DNA from: JAVJUV01 sp047314965
GTDB lineage: Bacteria; Pseudomonadota; Alphaproteobacteria; Rhodobacterales; Rhodobacteraceae
Length of the DNA stretch: 64,000 nt
NCBI RefSeq assembly: GCF_047314965.1
Contig: NZ_JBLBVK010000058.1
Span: 288,032-352,031 of the forward strand
Reading direction: 5' to 3'
Under the pieces are notes generated by a model. It did no database searches. It saw nothing but the letters and a program-made list of their open reading frames with translations, and was not told the origin of the DNA. How positions within the stretch are numbered: the first letter of the stretch is position 1; every line of letters starts with the position of its first letter. Below, piece after piece: positions 51,515-59,665 of this stretch. A program made the position numbers and the translations under genes.

Positions 51515-54232
51515 ATGACGGAACAAACTAACTTGACTGAGAAGAAGGTCCGTTATGCCGAAGGAGATGGATACCATCTCGGGAAGGCAAAAAACCAAAC
51601 CACAACATTCAGGGCCTTTGCGGAATCGTTCCGCAAGCCCATGGTGACCCCCGAGACGTGTCTCGAATACCAAGGCTTTCCGGACCAGAAGCAACAGTCC
51701 CTCAAGCGATGCGCCGGTTGGACGATTCGCTGCCATGTGGTAGCCGGTAAACGGACCCGCGACTGCGTAACGCCGGGCGACCTCATCACGCTCGACATCG
51801 ATAACGCCTCGCCCGACTTCTCGCGGCAGTTGATGATGGGGGATATTCTCCCTGGGGTGACGTTCTTCGCCCACACGACGCGATCCCACACCCCAGAGAA
51901 GCCTCGCTGGCGTATCGTCATACCGACGCTAACGGAAGTTGACCCTGACCGCTATCAAGCGGCCGTGCGGATCATCGCTCAAGAGATAGACCCCAAGATG
52001 GTTATGGTGGACAAGGTCTCTGCCCGACCCGCGCAGATGATGTTCCGCCCCACCTGCTCTCGGGACATGGAGCAGCACTACCAGTATTACCAGCAACCGG
52101 GAGACCCTATCGACGTCGAGGCAATGATCGCCGACTGGGAGAAAGCATCCGGTCTCGATTCCAAGAACATCGCGACCCTCCCCACCTTCAAAGGCGAGAA
52201 AGTGCTGCGCGAGACCGCAAAGAAGGTTGAGGACCCGCGCCTGAAGAAAGGCCCAGTAGGTGCGTGGTGCCGCTACATCAACTGTGTCGAGTTGGTCACT
52301 GGTCATCCGGATGATGACGCCGACGTCGAACCAATCCTCGCTGACAAGTACGCAATCAGCGAATACGGGGCTGACGGGTCGGTGAAGCGCCTCTCTTACC
52401 TCGGCGGCCACTCAGCCAACGGCGTGCTGGTCTACAATGACGGCGATCTGGTCTATAGCCACCATGGCTCCGACCCTGCGGCTGACATGACTCTGAATAG
52501 CTGGGACCTCGTTCGCTACCACCTGTTCGATGCCAAAAACGACGACGAAACCAAGCGCATGGGCCAGCGCGAGAGCTGGAAGAAAATGCTGGCGTTCGCA
52601 CAGAACCACCCGGGATACCTGAAAGAACTTGCCGAGGAACGCTTCTCGCAATCCATGATGGCGAAGGATGTCGATGACGACGATGACAGTTGGGTGATAA
52701 GAGAAGGGGACGTCGGATATGCCCCAGAGGCTCCAGAGCCCCAGGACAAGCTGTATCGCCGCCTGAGGGCCGAGGAACCGCCCGAGGGGTGGGTCGCCTC
52801 TGAGCTAGAACTGACGATTAAGGGCACGATCAAGAACACGCTCCCGAACGTGGCGGCCGTCGTAACGAATGACCCACGGCTATGGCGTAAGATTGCGTTC
52901 AACGCCTTCTCCAACCAGACCGTCCTGCTGACCGACATCAAGACCAAGAATAAGAAGATCCCGAACCTAGCATGTAAGGACAAGCGCAAAGGCCAGCCAT
53001 GGGTGGACGTCAATGACATCGTGATACGCGCCATTCTGGAGTTGCCGCCAGGCCCCCAGTCACTCGGCTATGGAATGAAGGTAACGGATCGCGATCTAAG
53101 AGGTGGTATTGAGTTGGCGGGCCGAAATAACGCGTTTCACCCTATCTTGGACGATATTCAGAAATGGCGCGAGATGGGGCCCCCAGCGAAAGACCCAATC
53201 AAGGACTTCCTGCATCGTCATCTCGGTGCTGAAAAGAGCGTCTACACAGATCAGGTTCTCCGAATGACGCTGGTCGCCAGCATTGCTCGGGTTACGACGC
53301 CCGGCTGCAAGTTCGATTACGCCCCCATACTGGAAGGTGCTACCGGCATCGGCAAATCGACGTTTATCAAGCTGATCTACGGCGAAGACTACTTCGGAGA
53401 GTTGGATGTCGATCTTGCAAACAGACAGGAGGTCGCCGAACAGACGGCGGGTAAGTGGTGTCTGGAGATGCCTGAACTCGGCTCCTTGACAAAGGTCGAC
53501 TATAACCACGCCAAAGCGTTTATGCGCAGGCAGCACGACGATGTTCGCATGGCCTATGGTCGTAGCATCTCCGTCTTGCCTCGCCAATTCGTAACGTGGG
53601 GCACAACCAACGAGAGCGTCTACCTGAGAGACCCGACGGGAAACCGCTCCTACTGGGTCATCAAGTGCGGGGCTCAAAGTATCGATTTCGAGACCGTGCT
53701 ACGCGAGCGCAACGATCTCTGGCGTCAAGCCGTGGCCGACTACGACGCTATGCGCTCTGCATGCCCGAACGGTGATCTACCTCTGACGTTGTCCGGCGAT
53801 GCCTTGGAGCGGGCCAGAGGTCTTCAGCAGGAGGCCCGCCAGAAAGAGATGTGGGAAGAGTGGTTGGAGGACGTCATTGAGCGGATGGAAGCTCCGGTGC
53901 GCCTCGGATTGCTCTACGCCTCCATGGGCGTCGCTATGGACGAGTTGGACGAGAACTACGACCGGATGGTGAAGCGGGTCGCTTTCACGCGGAGGCAGGC
54001 GGCATTGTCGCTGGGCTTCCGGGAAGGGGTCTTCTCGAACCAGACGCAGCAGATCGCGTGGGAGAAGTTGTCGGCGGCTCTTGTGGACAAAGGTTGGACT
54101 CGGCAGAAGTGCAGGATCGCAGGACAACAGAAGCGGTGGATTATCTTCCCTGGAGCCTCGGAGGAAGAGCGTCGACAGGGATACTTCTTTGTGGCAGAGA
54201 CCGAGCCGGCCCAGAATGATGATTTGATATAG
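51515..54232 (+). CDS. Primase-helicase of the VapE/P4-alpha type
   Basis: The protein is 905 residues. The N-terminal half (about 60-230) has DLITLDIDNASPDFSRQLM and AHTTRSHTPEKPRWRIVIP, an archaeo-eukaryotic primase-like pattern with paired acids and a downstream basic motif. The C-terminal half (about 560-790) is a VapE (PF05272) SF3/AAA-like helicase: Walker A is EGATGIGKSTFIKLIYG near residue 610, the later acidic box is WCLEMPELGSL and the arginine region is NRSYWVIKCG. Such proteins start replication of satellites and mobile elements. It ends just before a repeat-rich non-coding region that may be its origin. Codon use is less GC-rich than the core genes. Confidence 0.88.
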   Translation: MTEQTNLTEKKVRYAEGDGYHLGKAKNQTTTFRAFAESFRKPMVTPETCLEYQGFPDQKQQSLKRCAGWTIRCHVVAGKRTRDCVTPGDLITLDIDNASPDFSRQLMMGDILPGVTFFAHTTRSHTPEKPRWRIVIPTLTEVDPDRYQAAVRIIAQEIDPKMVMVDKVSARPAQMMFRPTCSRDMEQHYQYYQQPGDPIDVEAMIADWEKASGLDSKNIATLPTFKGEKVLRETAKKVEDPRLKKGPVGAWCRYINCVELVTGHPDDDADVEPILADKYAISEYGADGSVKRLSYLGGHSANGVLVYNDGDLVYSHHGSDPAADMTLNSWDLVRYHLFDAKNDDETKRMGQRESWKKMLAFAQNHPGYLKELAEERFSQSMMAKDVDDDDDSWVIREGDVGYAPEAPEPQDKLYRRLRAEEPPEGWVASELELTIKGTIKNTLPNVAAVVTNDPRLWRKIAFNAFSNQTVLLTDIKTKNKKIPNLACKDKRKGQPWVDVNDIVIRAILELPPGPQSLGYGMKVTDRDLRGGIELAGRNNAFHPILDDIQKWREMGPPAKDPIKDFLHRHLGAEKSVYTDQVLRMTLVASIARVTTPGCKFDYAPILEGATGIGKSTFIKLIYGEDYFGELDVDLANRQEVAEQTAGKWCLEMPELGSLTKVDYNHAKAFMRRQHDDVRMAYGRSISVLPRQFVTWGTTNESVYLRDPTGNRSYWVIKCGAQSIDFETVLRERNDLWRQAVADYDAMRSACPNGDLPLTLSGDALERARGLQQEARQKEMWEEWLEDVIERMEAPVRLGLLYASMGVAMDELDENYDRMVKRVAFTRRQAALSLGFREGVFSNQTQQIAWEKLSAALVDKGWTRQKCRIAGQQKRWIIFPGASEEERRQGYFFVAETEPAQNDDLI

Positions 54233-54314
54233 CACAATGGGTAGGTCTTCACCCACACCAACCCAGAAACACAGTAGCCCCCGTGAGAGGGTCTTGTGCT
54301 GTTGGGGATTTTTA

Positions 54315-54607
54315 CTGGGACAGGGTGGGACGCCCTCCTGTCACGGCGTTTTGACCTTATTTATATGGGTGAAGCAGTGGGTGGGACGCTGGGACAGGGG
54401 TGGAGGCCCCCTTATGGCGTAGTTTCTCGCGGATGCCGGGTTTCGCAGGTTTTCGAATGCCGGGAGGCCCGATTTTTTCTTGTCGGTTTTGACAGCGCCA
54501 ATGCCCTTATAGACCTGTCCCAGTGTCCCAATAGGAGATTCTAGAAAAATTTTCAGGGGCTTAGGCTGGGACGCCCCCCTGTCCCAACCCCGTCACACCT
54601 CGTCCCA
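54315..54607. other. Cluster of nine TGGGAC boxes, candidate replication origin
   Basis: TGGGAC occurs at 54316, 54326, 54382, 54390 and 54567, and in the inverse orientation (GTCCCA) at 54517, 54525, 54581 and 54602. Several are in pairs 8 or 10 bases apart. By chance fewer than one would be expected in 300 bases. AT-rich tracts lie between (54471-54510 and 54533-54560). It directly follows the primase-helicase gene, and the whole non-coding stretch runs from 54233 to 55110. Confidence 0.6.
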
Positions 54608-54778
54608 CGGCGTTTTTGAGTGGTGGGGGAACAATATCTAGTGAAATCCCACTGAAGGGCGTCGATATAGGTATGTGGTATTATAACACCCCAAAAACTG
54701 TGGGGAACCGGGGCTCCGCGCACCCCCCGACAGCCCCCCAGAGGCCAGAGGGACCCAAGCGACCCCTCCCCTGAGAGG

Positions 54779-54815
54779 CCCCGACCCCCCGAGGCCCCGA
54801 CCCCGAGACCCCGAG
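54779..54815. repeat. C-rich CCCCGA tandem repeat
   Basis: Copies of CCCCGA and CCCCGAG follow each other with small changes over 37 bases. The 50 bases before it are also C-rich. It is inside the non-coding region and not part of any gene. Confidence 0.7.
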
Positions 54816-55110
54816 TGCCGGGCAGTCCTAAAATCACGACCTGTCCAGTGCGATGCGCGCCCGCGCGTCCGGTATAGGCAACGCGGGGTTGGCAATTACC
54901 GGCTTTGCCGGATCCGACTGGCTTGACCTTGACCGTGGATCTCCGGCGCCTGCTCGGCCACTTCCACGAGGACGCCAAAAGCGCCGCATGCATATGAACA
55001 AGCCAGGAAGTGGATTGGGACCGAGAGGTAGATGTCCCAGAGGGCATCGGACACAGCCGCAACTGCAAAATCGTCTTGGGGCTATACAGAGATCGTTGGA
55101 GACTTTCAGC

Positions 55111-55803
55111 TTAGTTTGCCCCGCAACAGCGCTTGTACTTCCGTCCTGACCCACAGGGGCAAGGATCGTTTCTACCCACTTTGCTGCTTCTGACGGGCGC
55201 AGAAGATTCGAGTTGCGTGCCTCCCCAGGATGACAAATCGCCCGGGTTAGAGCCTTTCGTCCAGCGATTAAGAGCTATCACCATGTCTGTGATCAGGTCC
55301 GGTGCCATGTCCTGCAAGTCGGCGATTGTACTCTCGGGGAGATCACTGTCGCCCTCTACGATCGCATGAAGCGTAAGCATCATGCTGACCGACGCGCCGG
55401 CCTCTTCGTCGTCGCTTTCGACGATTTGTGCCCATGCATCGGGTCTGAGGCTCATGGCGTGTTCAAACCCGGAGACCCACGTTTCCCAAAGGGTCTCATC
55501 GGTGCGGCTGTCATGCTCAAGGACTGGGCCGTATTCAAACTCTGGCGGAATGAGCGACCGGGTAACCTCGTTGTAGTGCCCCATAATCAGGTCGATTGCG
55601 CTTTGCAGGGCATGATCGGAGTCCAGCCCGATGGGTCCATTTGATCCCCAGACCTCTGGCAGCCATTCACTTGGCGGAATTATCTCTGGACACACAATCA
55701 ACCCAGCGCAGAACCCGTCGAATTCGGAAAGCAGCATCCCATCCTCATCCGTCAATGAGAGGAGCAGGGCATCTAGTGCCTTCAGGCGTTTCTCGGAGGA
55801 CAT
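55111..55803 (-). CDS. UPF0149/YecA-like protein with SEC-C motif
   Basis: The protein is 230 residues. The N-terminal 180 residues have MSSEKRLKALDALLLSL, LSEFDGFCAGLIVCPEIIPP and a helical middle typical of the UPF0149 group. The C-terminus is VGRNDPCPCGSGRKYKRCCG, a complete SEC-C zinc motif as in SecA. Function is unknown; SEC-C proteins often bind ribosomes or SecB-like partners. It is the first cargo gene after the putative origin, on the opposite strand to it. Confidence 0.88.
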   Translation of the reverse strand: MSSEKRLKALDALLLSLTDEDGMLLSEFDGFCAGLIVCPEIIPPSEWLPEVWGSNGPIGLDSDHALQSAIDLIMGHYNEVTRSLIPPEFEYGPVLEHDSRTDETLWETWVSGFEHAMSLRPDAWAQIVESDDEEAGASVSMMLTLHAIVEGDSDLPESTIADLQDMAPDLITDMVIALNRWTKGSNPGDLSSWGGTQLESSAPVRSSKVGRNDPCPCGSGRKYKRCCGAN

Positions 55804-55904
55804 TGTTTTTTCATAACTCGTGTCGCTGAGAAGTGAAGTTGGTGAGTTCGCCTCAACAGGCTGAATTGGTTCTCAGTCGGGCCAGGCTCCGATGGTCATG
55901 ACTT

Positions 55905-56309
55905 TCATGACTGTCTGTCGAACATTTTCCCTGCCATTTCTTTCGCATCCCCGAAGTGCCGAATCAAACTCGGATACACGTCCCCTTGAACTTCTAAGCG
56001 ATAGACTCCACCACCATCGGCGCCATGCATTGCCTCTGCAATGATCGTTGCCACCCATTTCTCACCGTCGAATCCTCTCGCAATTTCACCGAAACCGATT
56101 CCCTCCCACAGCAGAGGTCCCGTTCTCTTCAACGCCTCCGAAGTATGAACCCCTTCTGCATGATCGATGGCCTGGATCACCTGCTTCGCCTCCAGTGCCA
56201 TCTTGCCCCCGTGCCGAAACCATTTGATTGCCATGCTGCGCTTCATTCTTCGCTCCGGAGCGCTCATCGAAGGAATGTCTTCAAGTAGTTTCTGGATATC
56301 CATATTCAT
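55905..56309 (-). CDS. Hypothetical island protein
   Basis: The protein is 134 residues from ATG 56309; an ATG two codons later (56303) has better spacing from GGAGGGAG. The protein is mostly helical at the start (MDIQKLLEDIPSMSAPERRM) and ends with GGGVYRLEVQGDVYPSLIRH. I do not recognise a family. It shares its strand and orientation with the nuclease-like gene 43 bases upstream, so the two are probably one transcript. Confidence 0.65.
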   Translation of the reverse strand: MNMDIQKLLEDIPSMSAPERRMKRSMAIKWFRHGGKMALEAKQVIQAIDHAEGVHTSEALKRTGPLLWEGIGFGEIARGFDGEKWVATIIAEAMHGADGGGVYRLEVQGDVYPSLIRHFGDAKEMAGKMFDRQS

Positions 56310-56352
56310 CTCCCTCCAACTTATGAATTTCCTTTGTCGGCGCCGTGTCGCT

Positions 56353-57321
56353 CTAAGGCGCCGGAGTTTCCAAGCTCAAATTCCAGTCCGGCGACCAGCG
56401 TCGGATGCGCCGATCCCGGGTACTCTGGAGCTTCCGTAGTCGCAGCGTCTCGACCGATATTTCATCTTGGAGCCAATCTAGTGGCGGATCTGCGCGATCA
56501 CCGCGATACGCTGCCTCAACACACTCCGAACCCTTTAGAAAGCGCTTGAGCGATTCCGAGACCGGCATGTCGCTGATGCAAGCATAGGCATCGGCCGTCC
56601 CATAAATCGACGGCTCTTTCCCGCTGGAGACAGGCGCTACGCTGTAACCAACACCACAGCGACTGAAATTACGCTCCAGCCAGGCACCGGCGAGACTTCG
56701 TTCCTCACTGTTCTGCAGACTGGCATCCAACGCGTCCTGCTGCATTCGCAAGAGGTCTTCCCATGTGATTACGGGGTAGCCTTGTGCGAGCGCACACGCT
56801 CGTGTCCGACAGCGCTCACTAACAATGAAGCATCCCGCGCGTCTTTCGAATTTGGCGATGCTCGGCAAATCGACGTAGGCACCGAGCTTCTCAACATCCC
56901 TTCTCTCGATGGTCTTGCCCGGCTTCTTCACCTCAAAGGCAACAACACCTGCGCCGGCCTCATCTTGAAAGTGCAGGACGATGTCAGGAATCACGAACTT
57001 TCCAGCGGTCGTGATATTCTGACCTGGCAGAACTTCTTCTTCGCAGGCATAGGCCCATCTTGCGGACTCGAGGCCCGCGACTTCCAAACCGGCCGCCTCC
57101 AACAGCGGGCGAAATACATCTGGGTCATCAAAAATGCACCAAGACTGGAAGAGTGCGGGGGTCACATTGTCTTCAGTGCCCCAGCGATAGAAACTCCGCG
57201 CCGCGGCGATGGTGTGATCGCCCCAGACCCGTCTCAGAGCATGATATTCCTGAGTGTCTCGAGAGCATGGAAGAGCAGGCAGCAACTTCCACCAGTGGCT
57301 GATTTCTGCATTCGCGTTCAT
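56353..57321 (-). CDS. PD-(D/E)XK nuclease-like protein
   Basis: The protein is 322 residues from ATG 57321, preceded by AAGGAG. Residues about 110-140 carry GKFVIPDIVLHFQDEAGA followed by VVAFEVKKPGKTIERRD: Pro-Asp then Glu-x-Lys, the PD-(D/E)XK catalytic pattern. KLGAYVDLPSIAKFERRAG follows. The C-terminal half is unassigned. The fold covers restriction enzymes, Holliday resolvases and anti-phage nucleases. In this island setting a defence nuclease is a fair guess. No methylase gene is next to it. The identification rests on the motif only. Confidence 0.62.
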   Translation of the reverse strand: MNANAEISHWWKLLPALPCSRDTQEYHALRRVWGDHTIAAARSFYRWGTEDNVTPALFQSWCIFDDPDVFRPLLEAAGLEVAGLESARWAYACEEEVLPGQNITTAGKFVIPDIVLHFQDEAGAGVVAFEVKKPGKTIERRDVEKLGAYVDLPSIAKFERRAGCFIVSERCRTRACALAQGYPVITWEDLLRMQQDALDASLQNSEERSLAGAWLERNFSRCGVGYSVAPVSSGKEPSIYGTADAYACISDMPVSESLKRFLKGSECVEAAYRGDRADPPLDWLQDEISVETLRLRKLQSTRDRRIRRWSPDWNLSLETPAP

Positions 57322-57402
57322 TCCTAACTCCTTCCAATTTGAGCTCGCCATGAAACGACGCGAGTACGCGTTGATGTGACGTCACCCAAGTTTCGATTCT
57401 TT

Positions 57403-57436
57403 GGCAACCGGTGGGGTTCTGAACCCACCGGTTGCC
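57403..57436. repeat. Large inverted repeat
   Basis: GGCAACCGGTGGGGTTC and GAACCCACCGGTTGCC pair over 16 bp with one bulged G and almost no loop. It lies in the 249-base gap between the two minus-strand genes. A T-run is lacking, so it may be a terminator without U-tract, a cruciform or a protein site. Confidence 0.7.
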
Positions 57437-57570
57437 GCCACGTCGCGCGGTTTTTCAACGGAGCCACCGCCACGCGGGGTCGGGGTTGTCGCCTCACTCG
57501 CCGACTTGAGGAGCCGTTTTGACAATGCCTTGTCGGGTACGACCAACCCTGCCGAAAACCTTTTGCCGCC

Positions 57571-57984
57571 CTAAAGCAAACCAATACTGCCGAGAAACCC
57601 GTCGTCGTAGAACTGGTGCAAGGCGTCGACACCCTGTTCCTCGAGACAAAAGCGCTCGTAGAACGGCGTGGTCTTTTCCGGGATAGAGATCAGGCCCGCC
57701 GAGAGAAGGTCCCGGCTAACACCATTCTCCATGACCCTCTTATGTCCCCTGTAATCGAAGACACGCGAAAAAGTCGTCCCGTGGGAAAGCTTCCCGCCTT
57801 GCGCCGCCAAGGCAACAAGACAGGTGCCCGCCATCCTCTCCGTCATTTGCACGGTATTCGTAGTCTCGACCGTCTCTGCCAGGCTCCTCTTAAAGCGGTC
57901 GTAGCTCTTTATTGGCGGGTTCGATGTCCTTTGCAAATTTTTAAAGATATCAAATACTTGATCCACATCTTCGATGAGCGTCAT
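57571..57984 (-). CDS. Hypothetical island protein
   Basis: The protein is 137 residues from ATG 57984, which follows a strong GGAGGGTGG ribosome site. DVDQVFDIFKNLQRTSNPPI is an amphipathic start. The middle has MAGTCLVALAAQGGKLSHGT and the end DALHQFYDDGFLGSIGLL. I do not recognise it. It could be a small partner of the nuclease-like gene downstream, as both read leftward. Confidence 0.6.
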   Translation of the reverse strand: MTLIEDVDQVFDIFKNLQRTSNPPIKSYDRFKRSLAETVETTNTVQMTERMAGTCLVALAAQGGKLSHGTTFSRVFDYRGHKRVMENGVSRDLLSAGLISIPEKTTPFYERFCLEEQGVDALHQFYDDGFLGSIGLL

Positions 57985-58417
57985 TCCACCCTCCTGACTG
58001 TCTCTACAAATAGGCATAGAACCTTCACGCCGCGCGGGCATAAGGTTGGCACATTTCATAATTTGGATTGATTGTTTTCGGCACAATTTCGTCCGAATAG
58101 ATTTATGATACCAAATTATTTTTTGAAAGTCAATTTAATTCTTGCGTCGCCAATCAGATTTTGTCCAACGATCAGCTGCAAGCGCACCAATTTCATCACC
58201 CATGAATGAGGCGCTGGACAGACTTCCCTAGGGATCACACGTCTGCGCGTCCTCCAATCGAATGGGGCCGCAACCAGGCCGACGGGCGTGATGGCCCGCC
58301 TCAGGAATGTGGCGCGATATCCCAATGAGCGGCTCATGCTTCCTTCGCTGAAATTCGGCGCGGTGCGCGTTCGATCTGCGTTGCAGCCTGAGGCACGATA
58401 CGGCAGGCTACTTGTTG
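57985..58417. promoter_or_regulatory. Divergent promoter region of the SbcDC-like pair
   Basis: This 433-base gap separates the leftward hypothetical gene from the rightward nuclease pair. The stretch 58085-58145 is strongly AT-rich compared with all flanking sequence and is the likely promoter zone. I see no operator palindrome or RNA gene. Confidence 0.4.
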
Positions 58418-59665
58418 ATGTTTCGATTTATTCACACGGCTGACCTCCACCTAGATGCACCTCTGAAGAGCCTCGCGCTGAAAGACGAGGACCTTTCCGA
58501 TCTTGTCGGCAACGCAACGCGACGCGCGCTCGAGCGCATTGTCGATCTCTGCCTCGAAGAAGATGTCGACGCCCTCTTGGTCGCCGGTGATCTCTACGAT
58601 GGCGATATGCGCAGCATGAAAACCGCCGCCTTCCTGGTTAGCCAAATGGAGCGCTTGGACGAGGCCGGGATCGCCGTCTTCATGATCCGGGGCAACCACG
58701 ACGCGGAAAGCGTGCTGACACGCGAGTTGGAGTTCTCTGGAAATGTGCATGTCTTCACCGGACACGGCGGCACCGTCGAGCTCTCGGAGAAAGGCGTTGC
58801 CGTGCACGGTGTCAGCTTCTCCAAGCCGCAGGCACCGGAAAGTCTTCTCCCGAAATACAGGCCGCCGGTCTCAGGCTTTTTCAATATCGGGCTTCTGCAC
58901 ACCAGCCTCGCCGGCGCTGCGGGGCATGACACCTATGCACCCTGCAGCGTGAATGACCTCAAGTCCCATGGCTTTGACTATTGGGCCTTAGGGCACGTGC
59001 ATATTCGGCAGGTGCATTCGGAGGCGCCCTATGTGGTCATGCCCGGCATGCCGCAGGGTCGCGATGTCGGCGAAGCCGGCCCGAAATCGGTAACGCTTGT
59101 CACGATCGAGAATGGATCGGTCACGCTTGAGGAACGCATCACTTCCCAGGTCGAGTTCACGCGAGAGAGCGTTGCGCTCGACGGAATCGAGGACTGGCGG
59201 GACGCGTTGGACGCAATCGACGCCGTGATTGCCTCGAACGCGATGGCGCCGTCCGATCATACAGTCCTGCGACTGGAGCTCACGGGCGAGACGCCCCTGG
59301 CCTGGCGATTGCGCCGAGACCATGACCTTCTCCTGGAACAAGTCTCTAACCTTGCCCGTTCGAAGGGGTCCGTTTGGATCGACAAGATTGTGCATCGGCA
59401 CACGCCGCCGTCACAGACTGTGAAAGGCGAAGACCCAAGGAGTGAACTCGGCGCCCTGATGGCCCGTCTGATGGAGGATGAGACATTTCTGATACGCGCG
59501 ACGCGCGACGCCGAGGACCTGGTCGGAGACCTTCCTCCAGAGCTGAGGAGCGCGTTCGGCGAGACAGAAGAAGAGCAGGCTGACCAGATCAGCGCGCTCC
59601 TGAAAGAAGGGGTCGAGGAGATCGTTGCCCGGATGATGGCCGGTGACAGGGAAGAGACGTCATGA
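58418..59665 (+). CDS. SbcD/YhaO-like DNA exonuclease subunit
   Basis: The protein is 415 residues from ATG 58418. The metallophosphoesterase motifs are FIHTADLHLDAPLKS, VAGDLYDGD, MIRGNHDAES and YWALGHVHIRQVH, the standard Mn-dependent SbcD/Mre11 set, complete here. The C-terminal part is a charged helical tail that would contact the ATPase. It is coupled to the ATPase gene by a 4-base overlap. It should act as the nuclease of an SbcDC/YhaO-YhaN complex that trims hairpins and foreign DNA. Confidence 0.9.
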   Translation: MFRFIHTADLHLDAPLKSLALKDEDLSDLVGNATRRALERIVDLCLEEDVDALLVAGDLYDGDMRSMKTAAFLVSQMERLDEAGIAVFMIRGNHDAESVLTRELEFSGNVHVFTGHGGTVELSEKGVAVHGVSFSKPQAPESLLPKYRPPVSGFFNIGLLHTSLAGAAGHDTYAPCSVNDLKSHGFDYWALGHVHIRQVHSEAPYVVMPGMPQGRDVGEAGPKSVTLVTIENGSVTLEERITSQVEFTRESVALDGIEDWRDALDAIDAVIASNAMAPSDHTVLRLELTGETPLAWRLRRDHDLLLEQVSNLARSKGSVWIDKIVHRHTPPSQTVKGEDPRSELGALMARLMEDETFLIRATRDAEDLVGDLPPELRSAFGETEEEQADQISALLKEGVEEIVARMMAGDREETS

